Shown here: piece after piece, positions 27,297 to 37,635 of the stretch
Layout of the letters: each line of letters begins with the position of its first letter
How positions within the stretch are numbered: the stretch's first letter is position 1
Assembly: GCA_020832565.1 (NCBI GenBank)
Contig: JAFIEI010000015.1
Location: 1 to 64,000 of the forward strand
Source of the DNA: Salinarimonas sp.
GTDB taxonomy: Bacteria > Pseudomonadota > Alphaproteobacteria > Rhizobiales > Beijerinckiaceae
Length of the DNA: 64,000 nucleotides
Direction of reading: 5' to 3'
Program-made: the position numbers and the translations under genes
Notes under the pieces: model-generated
What the model was told of the DNA's origin: nothing
Database searches by the model: none
What the model saw: only the letters and a program-made list of their open reading frames with translations

Positions 27297-28891
27297 TCTG
27301 CGGCCTCCAGGGGTTTGTCGGCGATGTCGGTATCGAGCATTGCCGCAGCCAGACGGCGGCTGATCTTGCCGGTATCGGTGCGTGGCAATGTGCTGGAAAA
27401 GACGATGCTCTTGGGCACCATGAAGTCTTCGAGATTGCGCGCGCAATGGCGGATCACGTCACGCTCCTTCAAGGCGGGATCGGCGCGCACGACGAGGGCC
27501 GTCACGGCCTGGCCGAGCACCGGGTCGGGCGTTCCGAAAACCACGGCCTCCGCCACGCCCGGGCAGGCATGCAGCACCGCCTCGACTTCCTTGGGCGGGA
27601 CCTTCTCGCCTCGGCTCTTGATGATGTCGTCCTTGCGCCCGACGAAATAGAGATAGCCGTCCTCATCGGCACGGAAGAGATCACCCGTCATCAGGATTCG
27701 CTCGCCGGGCTTCGGGCCGGGGCGCAGTGCAGCCGCACTTGCCTCGGGGTTATCCCAATAGCCCAGCATGACATGTGGCCCGGCAATGGCGAGCTCGCCG
27801 ACGGAGCCGGCAGGCAGCGGGTTGCCTTCGTCATCGACGACGAAAGCCTGCGTGCCGGGAATGGCGATGCCGACGGAGCCGGGTTTCGCGTCGAGATTCT
27901 CCGGCGGCAGCCAGGTGCAGCGCTTGCATTCGGTCAGGCCATACATGGAAAAGAGCGCCACCCCGGGCAGCAAGGCGCGCAGGCCGGCGATATGGGAGGG
28001 CGGCAGGGCTGCAGCCGTGTTGGTGACGTAGCGCAGATCGGGCAGGAAGCCGGGTTCGAGGCTCTTCATCTGCAGGATCATCGCCGCCATGGTCGGCACC
28101 AGCGGCAGGCCGGTGACGCGCTCGCGGCGCATCAGCTCGAAGATCGCCTGCGGGAAGGCGAAGGACTTCTCCAGGATCAGCGTCGCGCCCATGCGCACCG
28201 ACATGATGAGCTGGTAGAGCCCGTAATCGAAGGCGATCGGCAAGACGTTGAGGATGATGTCGTCCGGCGTGTTGCGCAGATAGGTTGTGATCGAGGCCGA
28301 GGCCGCATCGATATTACCATGCGCCATCATCACGCCTTTCGGGCGTCCTGTGGAGCCGGAGGTATAGATGAGCATCGCGAGATCGGAATCGGCGAGATCG
28401 GGATGGGGAGTATCAGCACCTGCGCCCGCATCGAGCGCCTGGGTGAAGTTCTGCGCGCGAACACCTTCCGGGATCGCCTCCGCAATCGCCGCATCGGCGC
28501 GCGGACCGGCGATGATGGCGATATCCGGGCCCGGCGATGCGGCCAGTGCCTCCCCCGCGACTTTCGCCAGACGGTCCAGCGTGATCACCGCACGGGCGCG
28601 ACAATTGGCGATGATATAGGCGAGCTTGTCGGCCTTGGTCGAGGGGTTGATCGGCGAGAACACGCCGCCAGCGCGCGAGACGGCATAAATCGCGACCGCC
28701 GCTTCCCAACAATTATCCATGAACACGAGCACCCGCTCGCCAGGCCTCAACCCGGCCGCGACCAGGGCGCGCGCGAGCCTGTCACAGGCATCGTCGAAGG
28801 CGGCGTAGCTGAGCCGCGTATCGCCTGCGACGAGCGCTGTCTTCTCGGGATGGCGCGCAGCCGAGGCGCGCAGGAAAGCATCGAGACGCAT
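27293..28891 (-). CDS. AMP-forming acyl-CoA/acyl-ACP ligase
   Basis: An ANL-superfamily adenylating enzyme of 532 residues. It shows the P-loop YTSGSTGRPKG (about 176-186), the MYGLTECKR motif, the TGD Asp, the hinge GRKDDIIKSRGEKV and the C-terminal catalytic Lys in TDTGKISRR. It should activate a carboxylic acid as acyl-AMP. The acyl carrier protein gene lies 71 bp upstream, so transfer to its phosphopantetheine arm is likely. The YGLTE...LPPE region resembles ligases found beside amidotransferases in exosortase-type clusters, from memory of that family. GAGAGG precedes the ATG. Confidence 0.9.
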   Translation of the reverse strand: MRLDAFLRASAARHPEKTALVAGDTRLSYAAFDDACDRLARALVAAGLRPGERVLVFMDNCWEAAVAIYAVSRAGGVFSPINPSTKADKLAYIIANCRARAVITLDRLAKVAGEALAASPGPDIAIIAGPRADAAIAEAIPEGVRAQNFTQALDAGAGADTPHPDLADSDLAMLIYTSGSTGRPKGVMMAHGNIDAASASITTYLRNTPDDIILNVLPIAFDYGLYQLIMSVRMGATLILEKSFAFPQAIFELMRRERVTGLPLVPTMAAMILQMKSLEPGFLPDLRYVTNTAAALPPSHIAGLRALLPGVALFSMYGLTECKRCTWLPPENLDAKPGSVGIAIPGTQAFVVDDEGNPLPAGSVGELAIAGPHVMLGYWDNPEASAAALRPGPKPGERILMTGDLFRADEDGYLYFVGRKDDIIKSRGEKVPPKEVEAVLHACPGVAEAVVFGTPDPVLGQAVTALVVRADPALKERDVIRHCARNLEDFMVPKSIVFSSTLPRTDTGKISRRLAAAMLDTDIADKPLEAAE

Positions 28892-28962
28892 TCAGGGTAC
28901 CTCTCGCAAGACGGACCGGTACGACCGCAACTTCAGGCCACGCGCGAAATCTGCGCTTCCTG

Positions 28963-29205
28963 CTAGCGCGCCACATAGGCAGTGATCCGGTCGATCGAAT
29001 CGAGGTTGTCGGGAACGATGTCCTCGTCGGCGACACTGATGCCGAAATGATCCTCGAGATAAGCGACGAGCTCGAGGATTCCGGTGGAATCCATCAGCTC
29101 GTTCTGGATCAGCGAGTCGGTGCCCGCGATGGTGCGGCTGTCGTCGCCGAAGAGGAAGTTCTCGGTGATGAAGCTGCGCAGGGCTGTTTCGATGGTATCG
29201 GCCAT
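28963..29205 (-). CDS. Free-standing acyl carrier protein
   Basis: An 80-residue acidic carrier protein. The phosphopantetheine site is S40 in ELMDSTGILELVAYLE, where the usual DSL motif is DST. The downstream helix (EDHFGISVADEDI) fits the ACP fold. It begins MADTIETALRSF after a clear GAGGAG ribosome site. It is not the fatty-acid AcpP, which would sit near fabF, so it is probably a dedicated carrier for the neighbouring ligase. It is the second gene of the asnB-acp-ligase-nadE set. Confidence 0.93.
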   Translation of the reverse strand: MADTIETALRSFITENFLFGDDSRTIAGTDSLIQNELMDSTGILELVAYLEDHFGISVADEDIVPDNLDSIDRITAYVAR

Positions 29206-29251
29206 GCCTTGTCTCCTCTTGGTGTCGTTGTTCAGGTCCCGGGGTCGTTGT

Positions 29252-31228
29252 TCAGGCGGCAGCCTGGTTGCGCATGCCGGCTTCACCGATGAAGCGCGCA
29301 TGCCAGATCTGGGTGGAAAGCACGCCGATGAAGGCGGCATTGTCGCGAAACCCGCTCACGCCGCCGCGCGCCACCTTGGCGGCGAGCTTGGCGACGGCGC
29401 CGGAATTGAACAGGCCGGTCGCGGCAAGCGCATCGGGCGAGAGCGCCGCGTCACGCAGTTCCTGCGCATGCGCGCCGGCAAATGCGGCACTGTCGGGGGC
29501 GCGATAGGGCTGCTTGGTGCGCTGCGCGATGTCATGAGGCAGGAGATCGCCGAAGGCCTCGCGCAGGATATGCTTTTCGCGCAGGCCCTTGAGCTTGAGC
29601 CCGGGCGGGATGGAGGCTGCCTGCTCGACGACGCGATGATCGAGGAAGGGAAAGCGCCCCTCCACCCCATGCGCCATGGCCATGCGATCGCCCTGGCTGG
29701 AGAGAATGTAGCCCGGCAGCAGGAAGCGGGTCTCCAGATATTGCGCCTGATGCAAAGGATGCCAGCGCGCAAAATCGCCCGGCAGCGAGGCCGCCATCTC
29801 TTCGCGGGCATCGTAATCGCCGATCCGGGCGCGCAGATCGCCCGAGAAGAACAGCTTCGCCGCCGCCGTGCCACGCAGGCGCGGGCCGTGCGAAAAGAGC
29901 GGGTCGGCCGGATCGTCGGCCCCGGCGCCGAAGAAGGCGGCAAGATATTCCGGCGACTGCTTCTGCAGCCCGGGCAAGTAAGGATAGAGCCGGCGAAACA
30001 GCTGGGGCCGCAGGCGCGAGCCGGGTTGGCGGGCGCAGAAGCGGCGCAGGCCGGCTTCCTTGAAGATGTCGTATCCGGCGAAGACCTCGTCGGCCCCCTC
30101 GCCTGTCAGCACCACCTTGAAACCCTTGTCGCGCACCAGGCGCGACAGCAGGAAGAGCGGCGTCGGCGCGGTGCGGATCACCGGGCGCTCGGCATGGGCG
30201 AGCATCTCTGCGAAGGCCTGCGCGATCTCGCGCTCGCCGCAATTCACCGATGCGTGACGGGTCCCGAGCGCTGCCACCATGGCCTGCTGCTCGGCGCTCT
30301 CGTCGTGCTCGGGCGAATCGAAGGTGACCGAGAATGTATGCAGATCAGGCACTTCGCGTGCAGCGAGCGCGCTGGTGAGCGACGAGTCGAAGCCGCCCGA
30401 GAGATAGGCACCGACGGGCACGTCCGCGCGCAGGCGGATGCGCGTGGCATCGGTGAGCAGGCAAGCCACGCCCTCGGCCACACGGGCCGGATCGGCATCG
30501 CGCGCGGCATCGGCGTGGTCGGGAAAGGAAAGCTGCCAATAGGCATGCTCGCGCATGCCCTGCGCATCGACGACGAGGCAATGGCCGGGCGGCAACTCGC
30601 TCACCCCCGCAAACGGCGTGCGCGGGGCGATCGGCGCCCAGAGGGTGAAAATCTGGTCGAGCGCGATCGGATCGGGCTGCGGCGCAAAGCCCGGCAGGGC
30701 GAACAGCGCCTTCACCTCCGAGGCAAAGGCGAAAACCCCGTCATGCAGGGTGTGATAGAGCGGGCGCACGCCCATCCGGTCGCGGGCCAGGACGAGGCGC
30801 TGCTCGCGGGCATCCCAGAGGGCGAAGGCGAAATCGCCGTTGAGCTTTTCGAGGCAGTCGAGCCCCATCTCGTCATAGAGCTGCAGGAGGACTTCCGTAT
30901 CCGATCCGGTGCGAAAGCGCCGCCCGCGCGCCTCCATCTCGGCGCGCAGTTCCACGAAATTGAAGATCTCGCCGTTGAAGCTGATCGTGAGCCGGTCATC
31001 CTCACCGAAAGTTTCACCATGAACCATCGGCTGGGCACCGTCTTCGAGGCCCACGATCGACAAGCGGGTATGAGCGAGGCCGATCTGGGCTATGTCACGC
31101 CCCCGGATCAGACTGGTGCCGGAAGCATCGGGGCCGCGATGATGCAGCGCACCCGTCATGCGCGCCAGGAGCCCCTCCCCCTGCGCAAGGGGTGCATGTT
31201 TCGCGAGAAAACCCCCTATGCCGCACAT
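29252..31228 (-). CDS. Asparagine synthase (glutamine-hydrolysing) family amidotransferase
   Basis: A class B asparagine synthetase homologue of 658 residues. The processed N-terminus MCGIGGF supplies the glutaminase nucleophile Cys2. FNGEIFNF and GSDTEVLL complete the class II glutaminase domain. The synthetase half has SGGFDSS (277-283) and TGEGADEVFAGYD. GGAGGGG lies 3-9 bp before the start. Homologues of this kind in secondary-metabolite and polysaccharide clusters amidate substrates other than aspartate. Placement at the head of an ACP/ligase operon suggests that here. It follows a 165-bp AT-rich leader that probably contains the operon promoter. Confidence 0.9.
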   Translation of the reverse strand: MCGIGGFLAKHAPLAQGEGLLARMTGALHHRGPDASGTSLIRGRDIAQIGLAHTRLSIVGLEDGAQPMVHGETFGEDDRLTISFNGEIFNFVELRAEMEARGRRFRTGSDTEVLLQLYDEMGLDCLEKLNGDFAFALWDAREQRLVLARDRMGVRPLYHTLHDGVFAFASEVKALFALPGFAPQPDPIALDQIFTLWAPIAPRTPFAGVSELPPGHCLVVDAQGMREHAYWQLSFPDHADAARDADPARVAEGVACLLTDATRIRLRADVPVGAYLSGGFDSSLTSALAAREVPDLHTFSVTFDSPEHDESAEQQAMVAALGTRHASVNCGEREIAQAFAEMLAHAERPVIRTAPTPLFLLSRLVRDKGFKVVLTGEGADEVFAGYDIFKEAGLRRFCARQPGSRLRPQLFRRLYPYLPGLQKQSPEYLAAFFGAGADDPADPLFSHGPRLRGTAAAKLFFSGDLRARIGDYDAREEMAASLPGDFARWHPLHQAQYLETRFLLPGYILSSQGDRMAMAHGVEGRFPFLDHRVVEQAASIPPGLKLKGLREKHILREAFGDLLPHDIAQRTKQPYRAPDSAAFAGAHAQELRDAALSPDALAATGLFNSGAVAKLAAKVARGGVSGFRDNAAFIGVLSTQIWHARFIGEAGMRNQAAA

Positions 31229-31393
31229 ATCGCCCCTCCTTGTGGCATCGCACTGCCAACACAATCAGTGAATTCGAGCACTGACCATTACACATTGAAT
31301 ATGATAACAAAGCTCCGCCGTTTGTCTGCTTTTGTTTTGAATTGTTAATAATTGCTTCATATTAAAGTTAATGATACGTAATACTATTTTTGG
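31229..31393 (-). promoter_or_regulatory. AT-rich leader of the asnB-acp-ligase-nadE operon
   Basis: A sharply AT-rich gap between the GNAT-like gene and asnB, on the order of two-thirds A+T from 31260 to 31393. It contains GTTAATAATTG (31344-31354, plus-strand reading). A near-identical word, GTTAATAGTTG, lies upstream of the methyltransferase gene (33325-33335). A promoter and a binding site for an AT-preferring regulator are plausible. No sigma-70 hexamers are clear enough to place. Confidence 0.4.
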
Positions 31394-32530
31394 TTATGCA
31401 AAGTCATGGCCGATCAAGGGCATCCAGTTCTCGCCGGCGAGCCCGTTGATCACGAGGCGTCCGCTGCGGATCCGGTCCATCAGGGCAGGATCGCGGCTCG
31501 TGACCACAGTCGCGGCGCGATGGCTGAAATGGCATCGGCGCGTCAGCAATGCCTCCAGCAGATCGGGCCGCGTGCGCCCGCGCAGACCCACGAGACCGCG
31601 TGCATGGGCATGGGCAAAGAGATGGTCGATCACCGCCGGCAGCTGGCCGGGTGCAGCGGCGATGTCCAGCACATGGGCGATACCATCCGGATGGGCGTGA
31701 TAGACGAACAGCCCGATCGCCGCCTTGCCGCGACGCACGATGCGCGCCTGCATCGGGCCGTAGCGGGCCTTGTGGCGCGCATCGGCGAGACGCCGACACA
31801 GATCGACCGCGGACCATTCCGGGCGCAGCACGGCATCCGCGCTGAAACGTTCGAGCAACGCACCGATCGTGGCGCTGTCGCCCTCCTCATCGGTACAGGG
31901 CCCCGGCTGCGGCGCATGAAAGGCGCCGATTCGTCCGGCAAGCGCGTCGAACGGGCGGGCGAGCGGCGCCATGTGACGCAGGGCGGGGCGGGCATGCCCG
32001 GCCAGAGCGATGCCGAATCCGGCGGGACGCAGGACACGGATCCATTCGAGGCTGTAATCCGGCAGGACCGCGCCGCGCAGCCGCGTCCACAATCCCTGCG
32101 AGACCGCATTGGCGCTCTCGCTTGCCGAAATGTCCTGCGGCCCGGCGAGAAAACGGCGCAGCAGCTTCGCGCCGACGAAGGGATCCGTGTCCGGCGAGGC
32201 CGCCATCAGCGATCCGCAGAATGCCACGCGCACGGGCTGGCCGGCACATTCGAAAGCTGCGACATGGACGCCGAGGAAACCGTCTACACGGCCATCGGCA
32301 TTGACATGTACGAGCGAGGGAATATCGGCATATGCCGCATCCCGCTCCAGGAACAATTGCGCGATGGTGCGCCGCAGGGTCTCCGCGGAGCGGCCTGCAC
32401 CCCCGCGAAAGGTCTGCGCGAACATACCGGCGACAGCGGGTAGATGCGTCGCCGAGAAAGGCACGACGCCCGCTTCGGGCGGCGCAGGCACCGCGCCACC
32501 CTCATGCTGCGAGAAGGCGGGCTCAGCCAT
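31394..32530 (-). CDS. Hypothetical GNAT-like acyltransferase, two putative domains
   Basis: A 378-residue soluble protein that I recognise only loosely. The N-terminal half (VVPFSATHLPAVAGMFAQTFRGG ... GFLGVHVAAFECAGQPVRVAFCGSLMAASP) looks like a GNAT fold. The C-terminal half (RYGPMQARIVRRGKAAIGLFVYHAHPDGIAHVLDIAAAP) could be a second, degenerate one. There is no signal peptide or membrane segment. The ATG at 32530 overlaps the methyltransferase stop by 8 bp, so the two are translated together. By position it belongs to the amidotransferase/ACP cluster and might acylate its product. This is inference. Confidence 0.7.
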   Translation of the reverse strand: MAEPAFSQHEGGAVPAPPEAGVVPFSATHLPAVAGMFAQTFRGGAGRSAETLRRTIAQLFLERDAAYADIPSLVHVNADGRVDGFLGVHVAAFECAGQPVRVAFCGSLMAASPDTDPFVGAKLLRRFLAGPQDISASESANAVSQGLWTRLRGAVLPDYSLEWIRVLRPAGFGIALAGHARPALRHMAPLARPFDALAGRIGAFHAPQPGPCTDEEGDSATIGALLERFSADAVLRPEWSAVDLCRRLADARHKARYGPMQARIVRRGKAAIGLFVYHAHPDGIAHVLDIAAAPGQLPAVIDHLFAHAHARGLVGLRGRTRPDLLEALLTRRCHFSHRAATVVTSRDPALMDRIRSGRLVINGLAGENWMPLIGHDFA

Positions 32531-33233
32531 CGCCGCGCCTGCGGGCGAGGGCGACACGGGGTACGCCGTGTTCGTTACATGCGAAGCTGACGGGTTCGAA
32601 GCGCTTCGTGCGGTCGATCAGAAGCTGCGCCTGACGCTCTTGCCCCTCACCGAATTCGAAGGCCAGCCAGCCGCCGGGTTTGATGAAGCGGATGGATTCG
32701 CGAACCATCCGCTGCAGGATGGAAATGCCGTAGGGGCCGCCATCGAATGCCTCGCGAGGCTCTTCGTTGAGCAGATGCGCCCGGTCACGCTCCAGGCGCC
32801 CGCTGGAAATATAAGGCGGATTGCACACCACGAGATCGACGCGATGCTCGAGCCCGATTCCGGAAAGCGCCGTGAACAGATCGCCACGGCGCACCTGCAC
32901 CCGATCCGAAAGGCCGAGCTCCTTCATGTTGCGCTGCGCGACAGCCACGGTTTCGGGCGTCAGGTCGCAGGCATAGACGAAAGCGGAAGGATAGCTGTGC
33001 GCCAGCGCGCCGGCGAGATTGCCGCAACCACAGCACATGTCGACGACGACCTGGGCACCGATGCGACGCGCCAGAACAGCCTGCGCCTCGCGCCCGAGCA
33101 ATTCAGTCTCCGCACGGGGCTTCAGGACGCCGCCTTCGGCGATGAAGCTCAACCCCATGAATGTCGCGCGCGGCGCGGAATCGCGGGTTGCCGTGTCGTG
33201 AGGTGCGTCGATCGTCATGGATGTCGATGTCAT
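32523..33233 (-). CDS. Stand-alone PrmC/HemK-like N-methyltransferase
   Basis: A 236-residue SAM-dependent methyltransferase. It has the SAM motif VVDMCCGCGNLAGALA, acidic YACDLTPE, the catalytic NPPYIS (138-143) that binds a planar amide or base nitrogen, and EPREAFDGGPYG typical of PrmC. The N-terminal helical domain with which PrmC grips release factors is missing. So it is probably a small-molecule or carrier-bound-substrate enzyme rather than release factor methylase. It heads the two-gene methyltransferase/GNAT unit behind an AT-rich leader. Confidence 0.85.
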   Translation of the reverse strand: MTSTSMTIDAPHDTATRDSAPRATFMGLSFIAEGGVLKPRAETELLGREAQAVLARRIGAQVVVDMCCGCGNLAGALAHSYPSAFVYACDLTPETVAVAQRNMKELGLSDRVQVRRGDLFTALSGIGLEHRVDLVVCNPPYISSGRLERDRAHLLNEEPREAFDGGPYGISILQRMVRESIRFIKPGGWLAFEFGEGQERQAQLLIDRTKRFEPVSFACNEHGVPRVALARRRGDG

Positions 33234-33435
33234 GAACTCACCATTCTGAATTGTATAACGAGCAGGGCTACTCCATACACATTACCAGAAAGTCAGAGCG
33301 TCTTTCGTAATTGTTTATTTTTCGGTTAATAGTTGTAAGCAATCGGGACACGGAGAGTCGGCACCACCCGGACCCGCAGCCCATCTCGGGCCAAAAAGGC
33401 GCCCGCTCGATGCGAGCCGCCGCGCCGAGGCCCGC
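33234..33435. promoter_or_regulatory. Intergenic region upstream of the methyltransferase gene
   Basis: About 200 bp between the ligA stop and the methyltransferase start. The half nearest the methyltransferase (33240-33345) is AT-rich and carries GTTAATAGTTG (33325-33335), shared with the asnB leader. I see no gene in it. Confidence 0.4.
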
Positions 33436-35718
<2,283 letters not shown>

Positions 35719-35867
35719 TTACCGTATTGCGCCCTATATTCCGCACGATTCCCTGACATGTCGTCATGGTGCGCTTCGGCCCGGGCCGGGACGGAGCACA
35801 GGAGATTTTTGGCCCGCGCGCATGGCCGTATCGGCCCGTCGCAAGCGGGAATTTAAGGAGAAGACCC

Positions 35868-36635
35868 GTGACAACCGGTTTGCTCATGCCCAAGGCGACG
35901 GCCGTCTGGCTGGTCGAGAACACGTCGCTGACCTTCGATCAGATCGCCGATTTCTGCAATCTGCACCCGCTCGAAGTGAAGGGCATCGCCGATGGCGAGG
36001 TCGCGACCGGGATCAAGGGGGCAGACCCCGTCAATATGGGCCAGCTCACCCGCGAGGAAATCGAGCGCGCCCAGAACGATCCCGCCCACAAGCTGCGCCT
36101 CGCGCCGCCCAAGGTGAAGATCCCCGAGATGAAGCGCTCCAAGCGCGGCCCGCGCTATACGCCGGTCTCGCGCCGCCAGGACCGCCCGAACGCAATTCTA
36201 TGGCTGTTGCGCAGCCATCCCGAACTGAAGGATGCGCAGATCATGCGTCTGGTGGGCACCACCAAGACCACGATCCAGCAGATTCGCGACCGCACCCACT
36301 GGAATTCGTCGCAATTGCAGCCGCTCGATCCGGTGACGCTGGGCCTGTGCTCGCAGATCGATCTCGATCTCGAAGTCAAGCGCTCCGCCAAGGATCGTCC
36401 CGCCGTCGCACCCGCTCCTGCGGATGACACGCTCCTGCCGACCGATCTCAGCCTCGCGCCGCAGCCGGCGGCTGAAGAGCCGTTCTCGGCCGAGAGCGCA
36501 TTCGGGGAGAGCGGCGGCGGACAGGAGCGCGAGCGCGAGGAAGAGCGCTTCGACGCCGATTCGGTCTTCGCCAAGCTCAAGGGCCTCAAGCGCGAAGGCG
36601 GCGAAGAGGATGAGGACGGCGAAAGCAGCCGTTGA
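35868..36635 (+). CDS. trcR: Cell-cycle transcriptional regulator TrcR (DUF1013)
   Basis: A 255-residue protein of the alphaproteobacterial DUF1013 family. It begins with MPKATAVWLVENTSLTFDQIADFCNLHPLEVKGIADGE after six residues. It has a helix-turn-helix-like region (WLLRSHPELKDAQIMRLVGTTKTTIQQIRDRTHW) and a charged, acidic disordered tail. It is annotated as TrcR in related genomes; the mechanism is poorly known. GTG at 35868 follows AAGGAG with good spacing; ATG at 35886 is the alternative. It is divergent from ligA, and one GANTC site lies in the shared upstream region near 35745. Confidence 0.92.
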   Translation: MTTGLLMPKATAVWLVENTSLTFDQIADFCNLHPLEVKGIADGEVATGIKGADPVNMGQLTREEIERAQNDPAHKLRLAPPKVKIPEMKRSKRGPRYTPVSRRQDRPNAILWLLRSHPELKDAQIMRLVGTTKTTIQQIRDRTHWNSSQLQPLDPVTLGLCSQIDLDLEVKRSAKDRPAVAPAPADDTLLPTDLSLAPQPAAEEPFSAESAFGESGGGQEREREEERFDADSVFAKLKGLKREGGEEDEDGESSR

Positions 36636-36671
36636 AGGTCGGGCGCCGAATGGCGCATTGACCGCGCGCGA

Positions 36672-36689
36672 TGCAGGGTGTTCCCTGCA
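36672..36689 (+). terminator. Weak hairpin downstream of trcR
   Basis: TGCAGGG, TGTT loop and CCCTGCA form a perfect 7-bp stem about 40 bp after the trcR stop. No T tract follows, so termination is uncertain. Confidence 0.35.
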
Positions 36690-36724
36690 CAGATGACCTT
36701 CCTTGCGAGTAATGTCTGTCGGAA

Positions 36725-37372
36725 ATGCGCCAATCCAATCTCTACGCCCTGCCCAATCTGCTGACCTACGGGCGCTGCCTCGCAGTGCCCGTGGTCGTCG
36801 CCTTCCTGTTCTGGCCCGAAGAGCACTGGGCGCGCTGGTGGGCGCTCGGCCTGTTCATCGCCGCCGCCGTCACGGACTATTTCGACGGATATCTGGCCCG
36901 CGCCTGGAACCAGCAATCGGCACTGGGCAAGATGCTCGATCCGATCGCCGACAAGCTGCTCGTTGCAGCCGTCCTGATGATGCTCGTCGCCGACGGCACC
37001 ATTGCCGGGCTCTCGCTCTGGGCAGCGATCGTCATCCTGCTGCGCGAAATCCTCGTGTCGGGGCTGCGCGAATATCTTGCCGATCTGAAGGTCAGCGTGC
37101 CTGTCAGCGCCGTCGCCAAGTGGAAAACCACGATGCAGCTCGTCGCCGTGGGCTTTCTCGTCGCGGGCCCTGCCGGCGAGGCGATCCTGCCCGGCACCAT
37201 CATGATCGGCATCGTGCTGTTGTGGATCTCGGCGATCCTGACCATCTATACCGGATGGGATTATCTGCGCGCGAGTCTCGATCATATCGTCGAGGACATT
37301 CCCGCCCCGGATATCCCGGACGCGCAAGACGGTGGCGAATCGGTCGGCAAAGGCAGGGAGGACGGTGCGTGA
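36725..37372 (+). CDS. pgsA: CDP-diacylglycerol-glycerol-3-phosphate 3-phosphatidyltransferase
   Basis: An inner-membrane enzyme making phosphatidylglycerol phosphate, the first committed step to phosphatidylglycerol and cardiolipin. The 215-residue product has the CDP-alcohol phosphatidyltransferase signature DYFDGYLARAW ... GKMLDPIADKLL and about five membrane segments. The N-terminal NLLTYGRCLAVPVVV matches the family. The tail after residue 190 is acidic. Its stop overlaps the moaD start (GTGA), so pgsA-moaD-moaE form an operon. Confidence 0.96.
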   Translation: MRQSNLYALPNLLTYGRCLAVPVVVAFLFWPEEHWARWWALGLFIAAAVTDYFDGYLARAWNQQSALGKMLDPIADKLLVAAVLMMLVADGTIAGLSLWAAIVILLREILVSGLREYLADLKVSVPVSAVAKWKTTMQLVAVGFLVAGPAGEAILPGTIMIGIVLLWISAILTIYTGWDYLRASLDHIVEDIPAPDIPDAQDGGESVGKGREDGA

Positions 37373-37626
37373 GCGTGAAGATCGTCTATTTCGCCTGGGT
37401 GCGCGAGCGTATCGGCAAGACCGAGGAAACCCTCGATCCGCCGGCGGGTATCGTCACCGTGGCCGATCTCGCCGGCTGGCTCGCGCAGCGCGGCGAGGAA
37501 TACGCCTACGCGTTCGAGAATCCGCAGATCGTGCGTGCCGCCATCGATCATGAGCACGTCAAGCCCGATACAGCCATCGCCGGGGCGCGCGAGATCGCCT
37601 TCTTTCCGCCCATGACCGGCGGCTGA
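37369..37626 (+). CDS. moaD: Molybdopterin synthase sulfur carrier subunit
   Basis: A small ubiquitin-fold protein (85 aa) whose C-terminal Gly-Gly (PPMTGG) is adenylated and thiocarboxylated to deliver sulfur for molybdopterin synthesis. KIVYFAWVRERIGKTEE is a typical MoaD N-terminus. GTG start at 37369 overlaps the pgsA stop by four bases. moaE follows after 9 bp. The ThiF/MoeB-like gene at 11.4 kb could be its activating enzyme. Confidence 0.95.
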   Translation: MSVKIVYFAWVRERIGKTEETLDPPAGIVTVADLAGWLAQRGEEYAYAFENPQIVRAAIDHEHVKPDTAIAGAREIAFFPPMTGG

Positions 37627-37635
37627 GAGGTCGCG

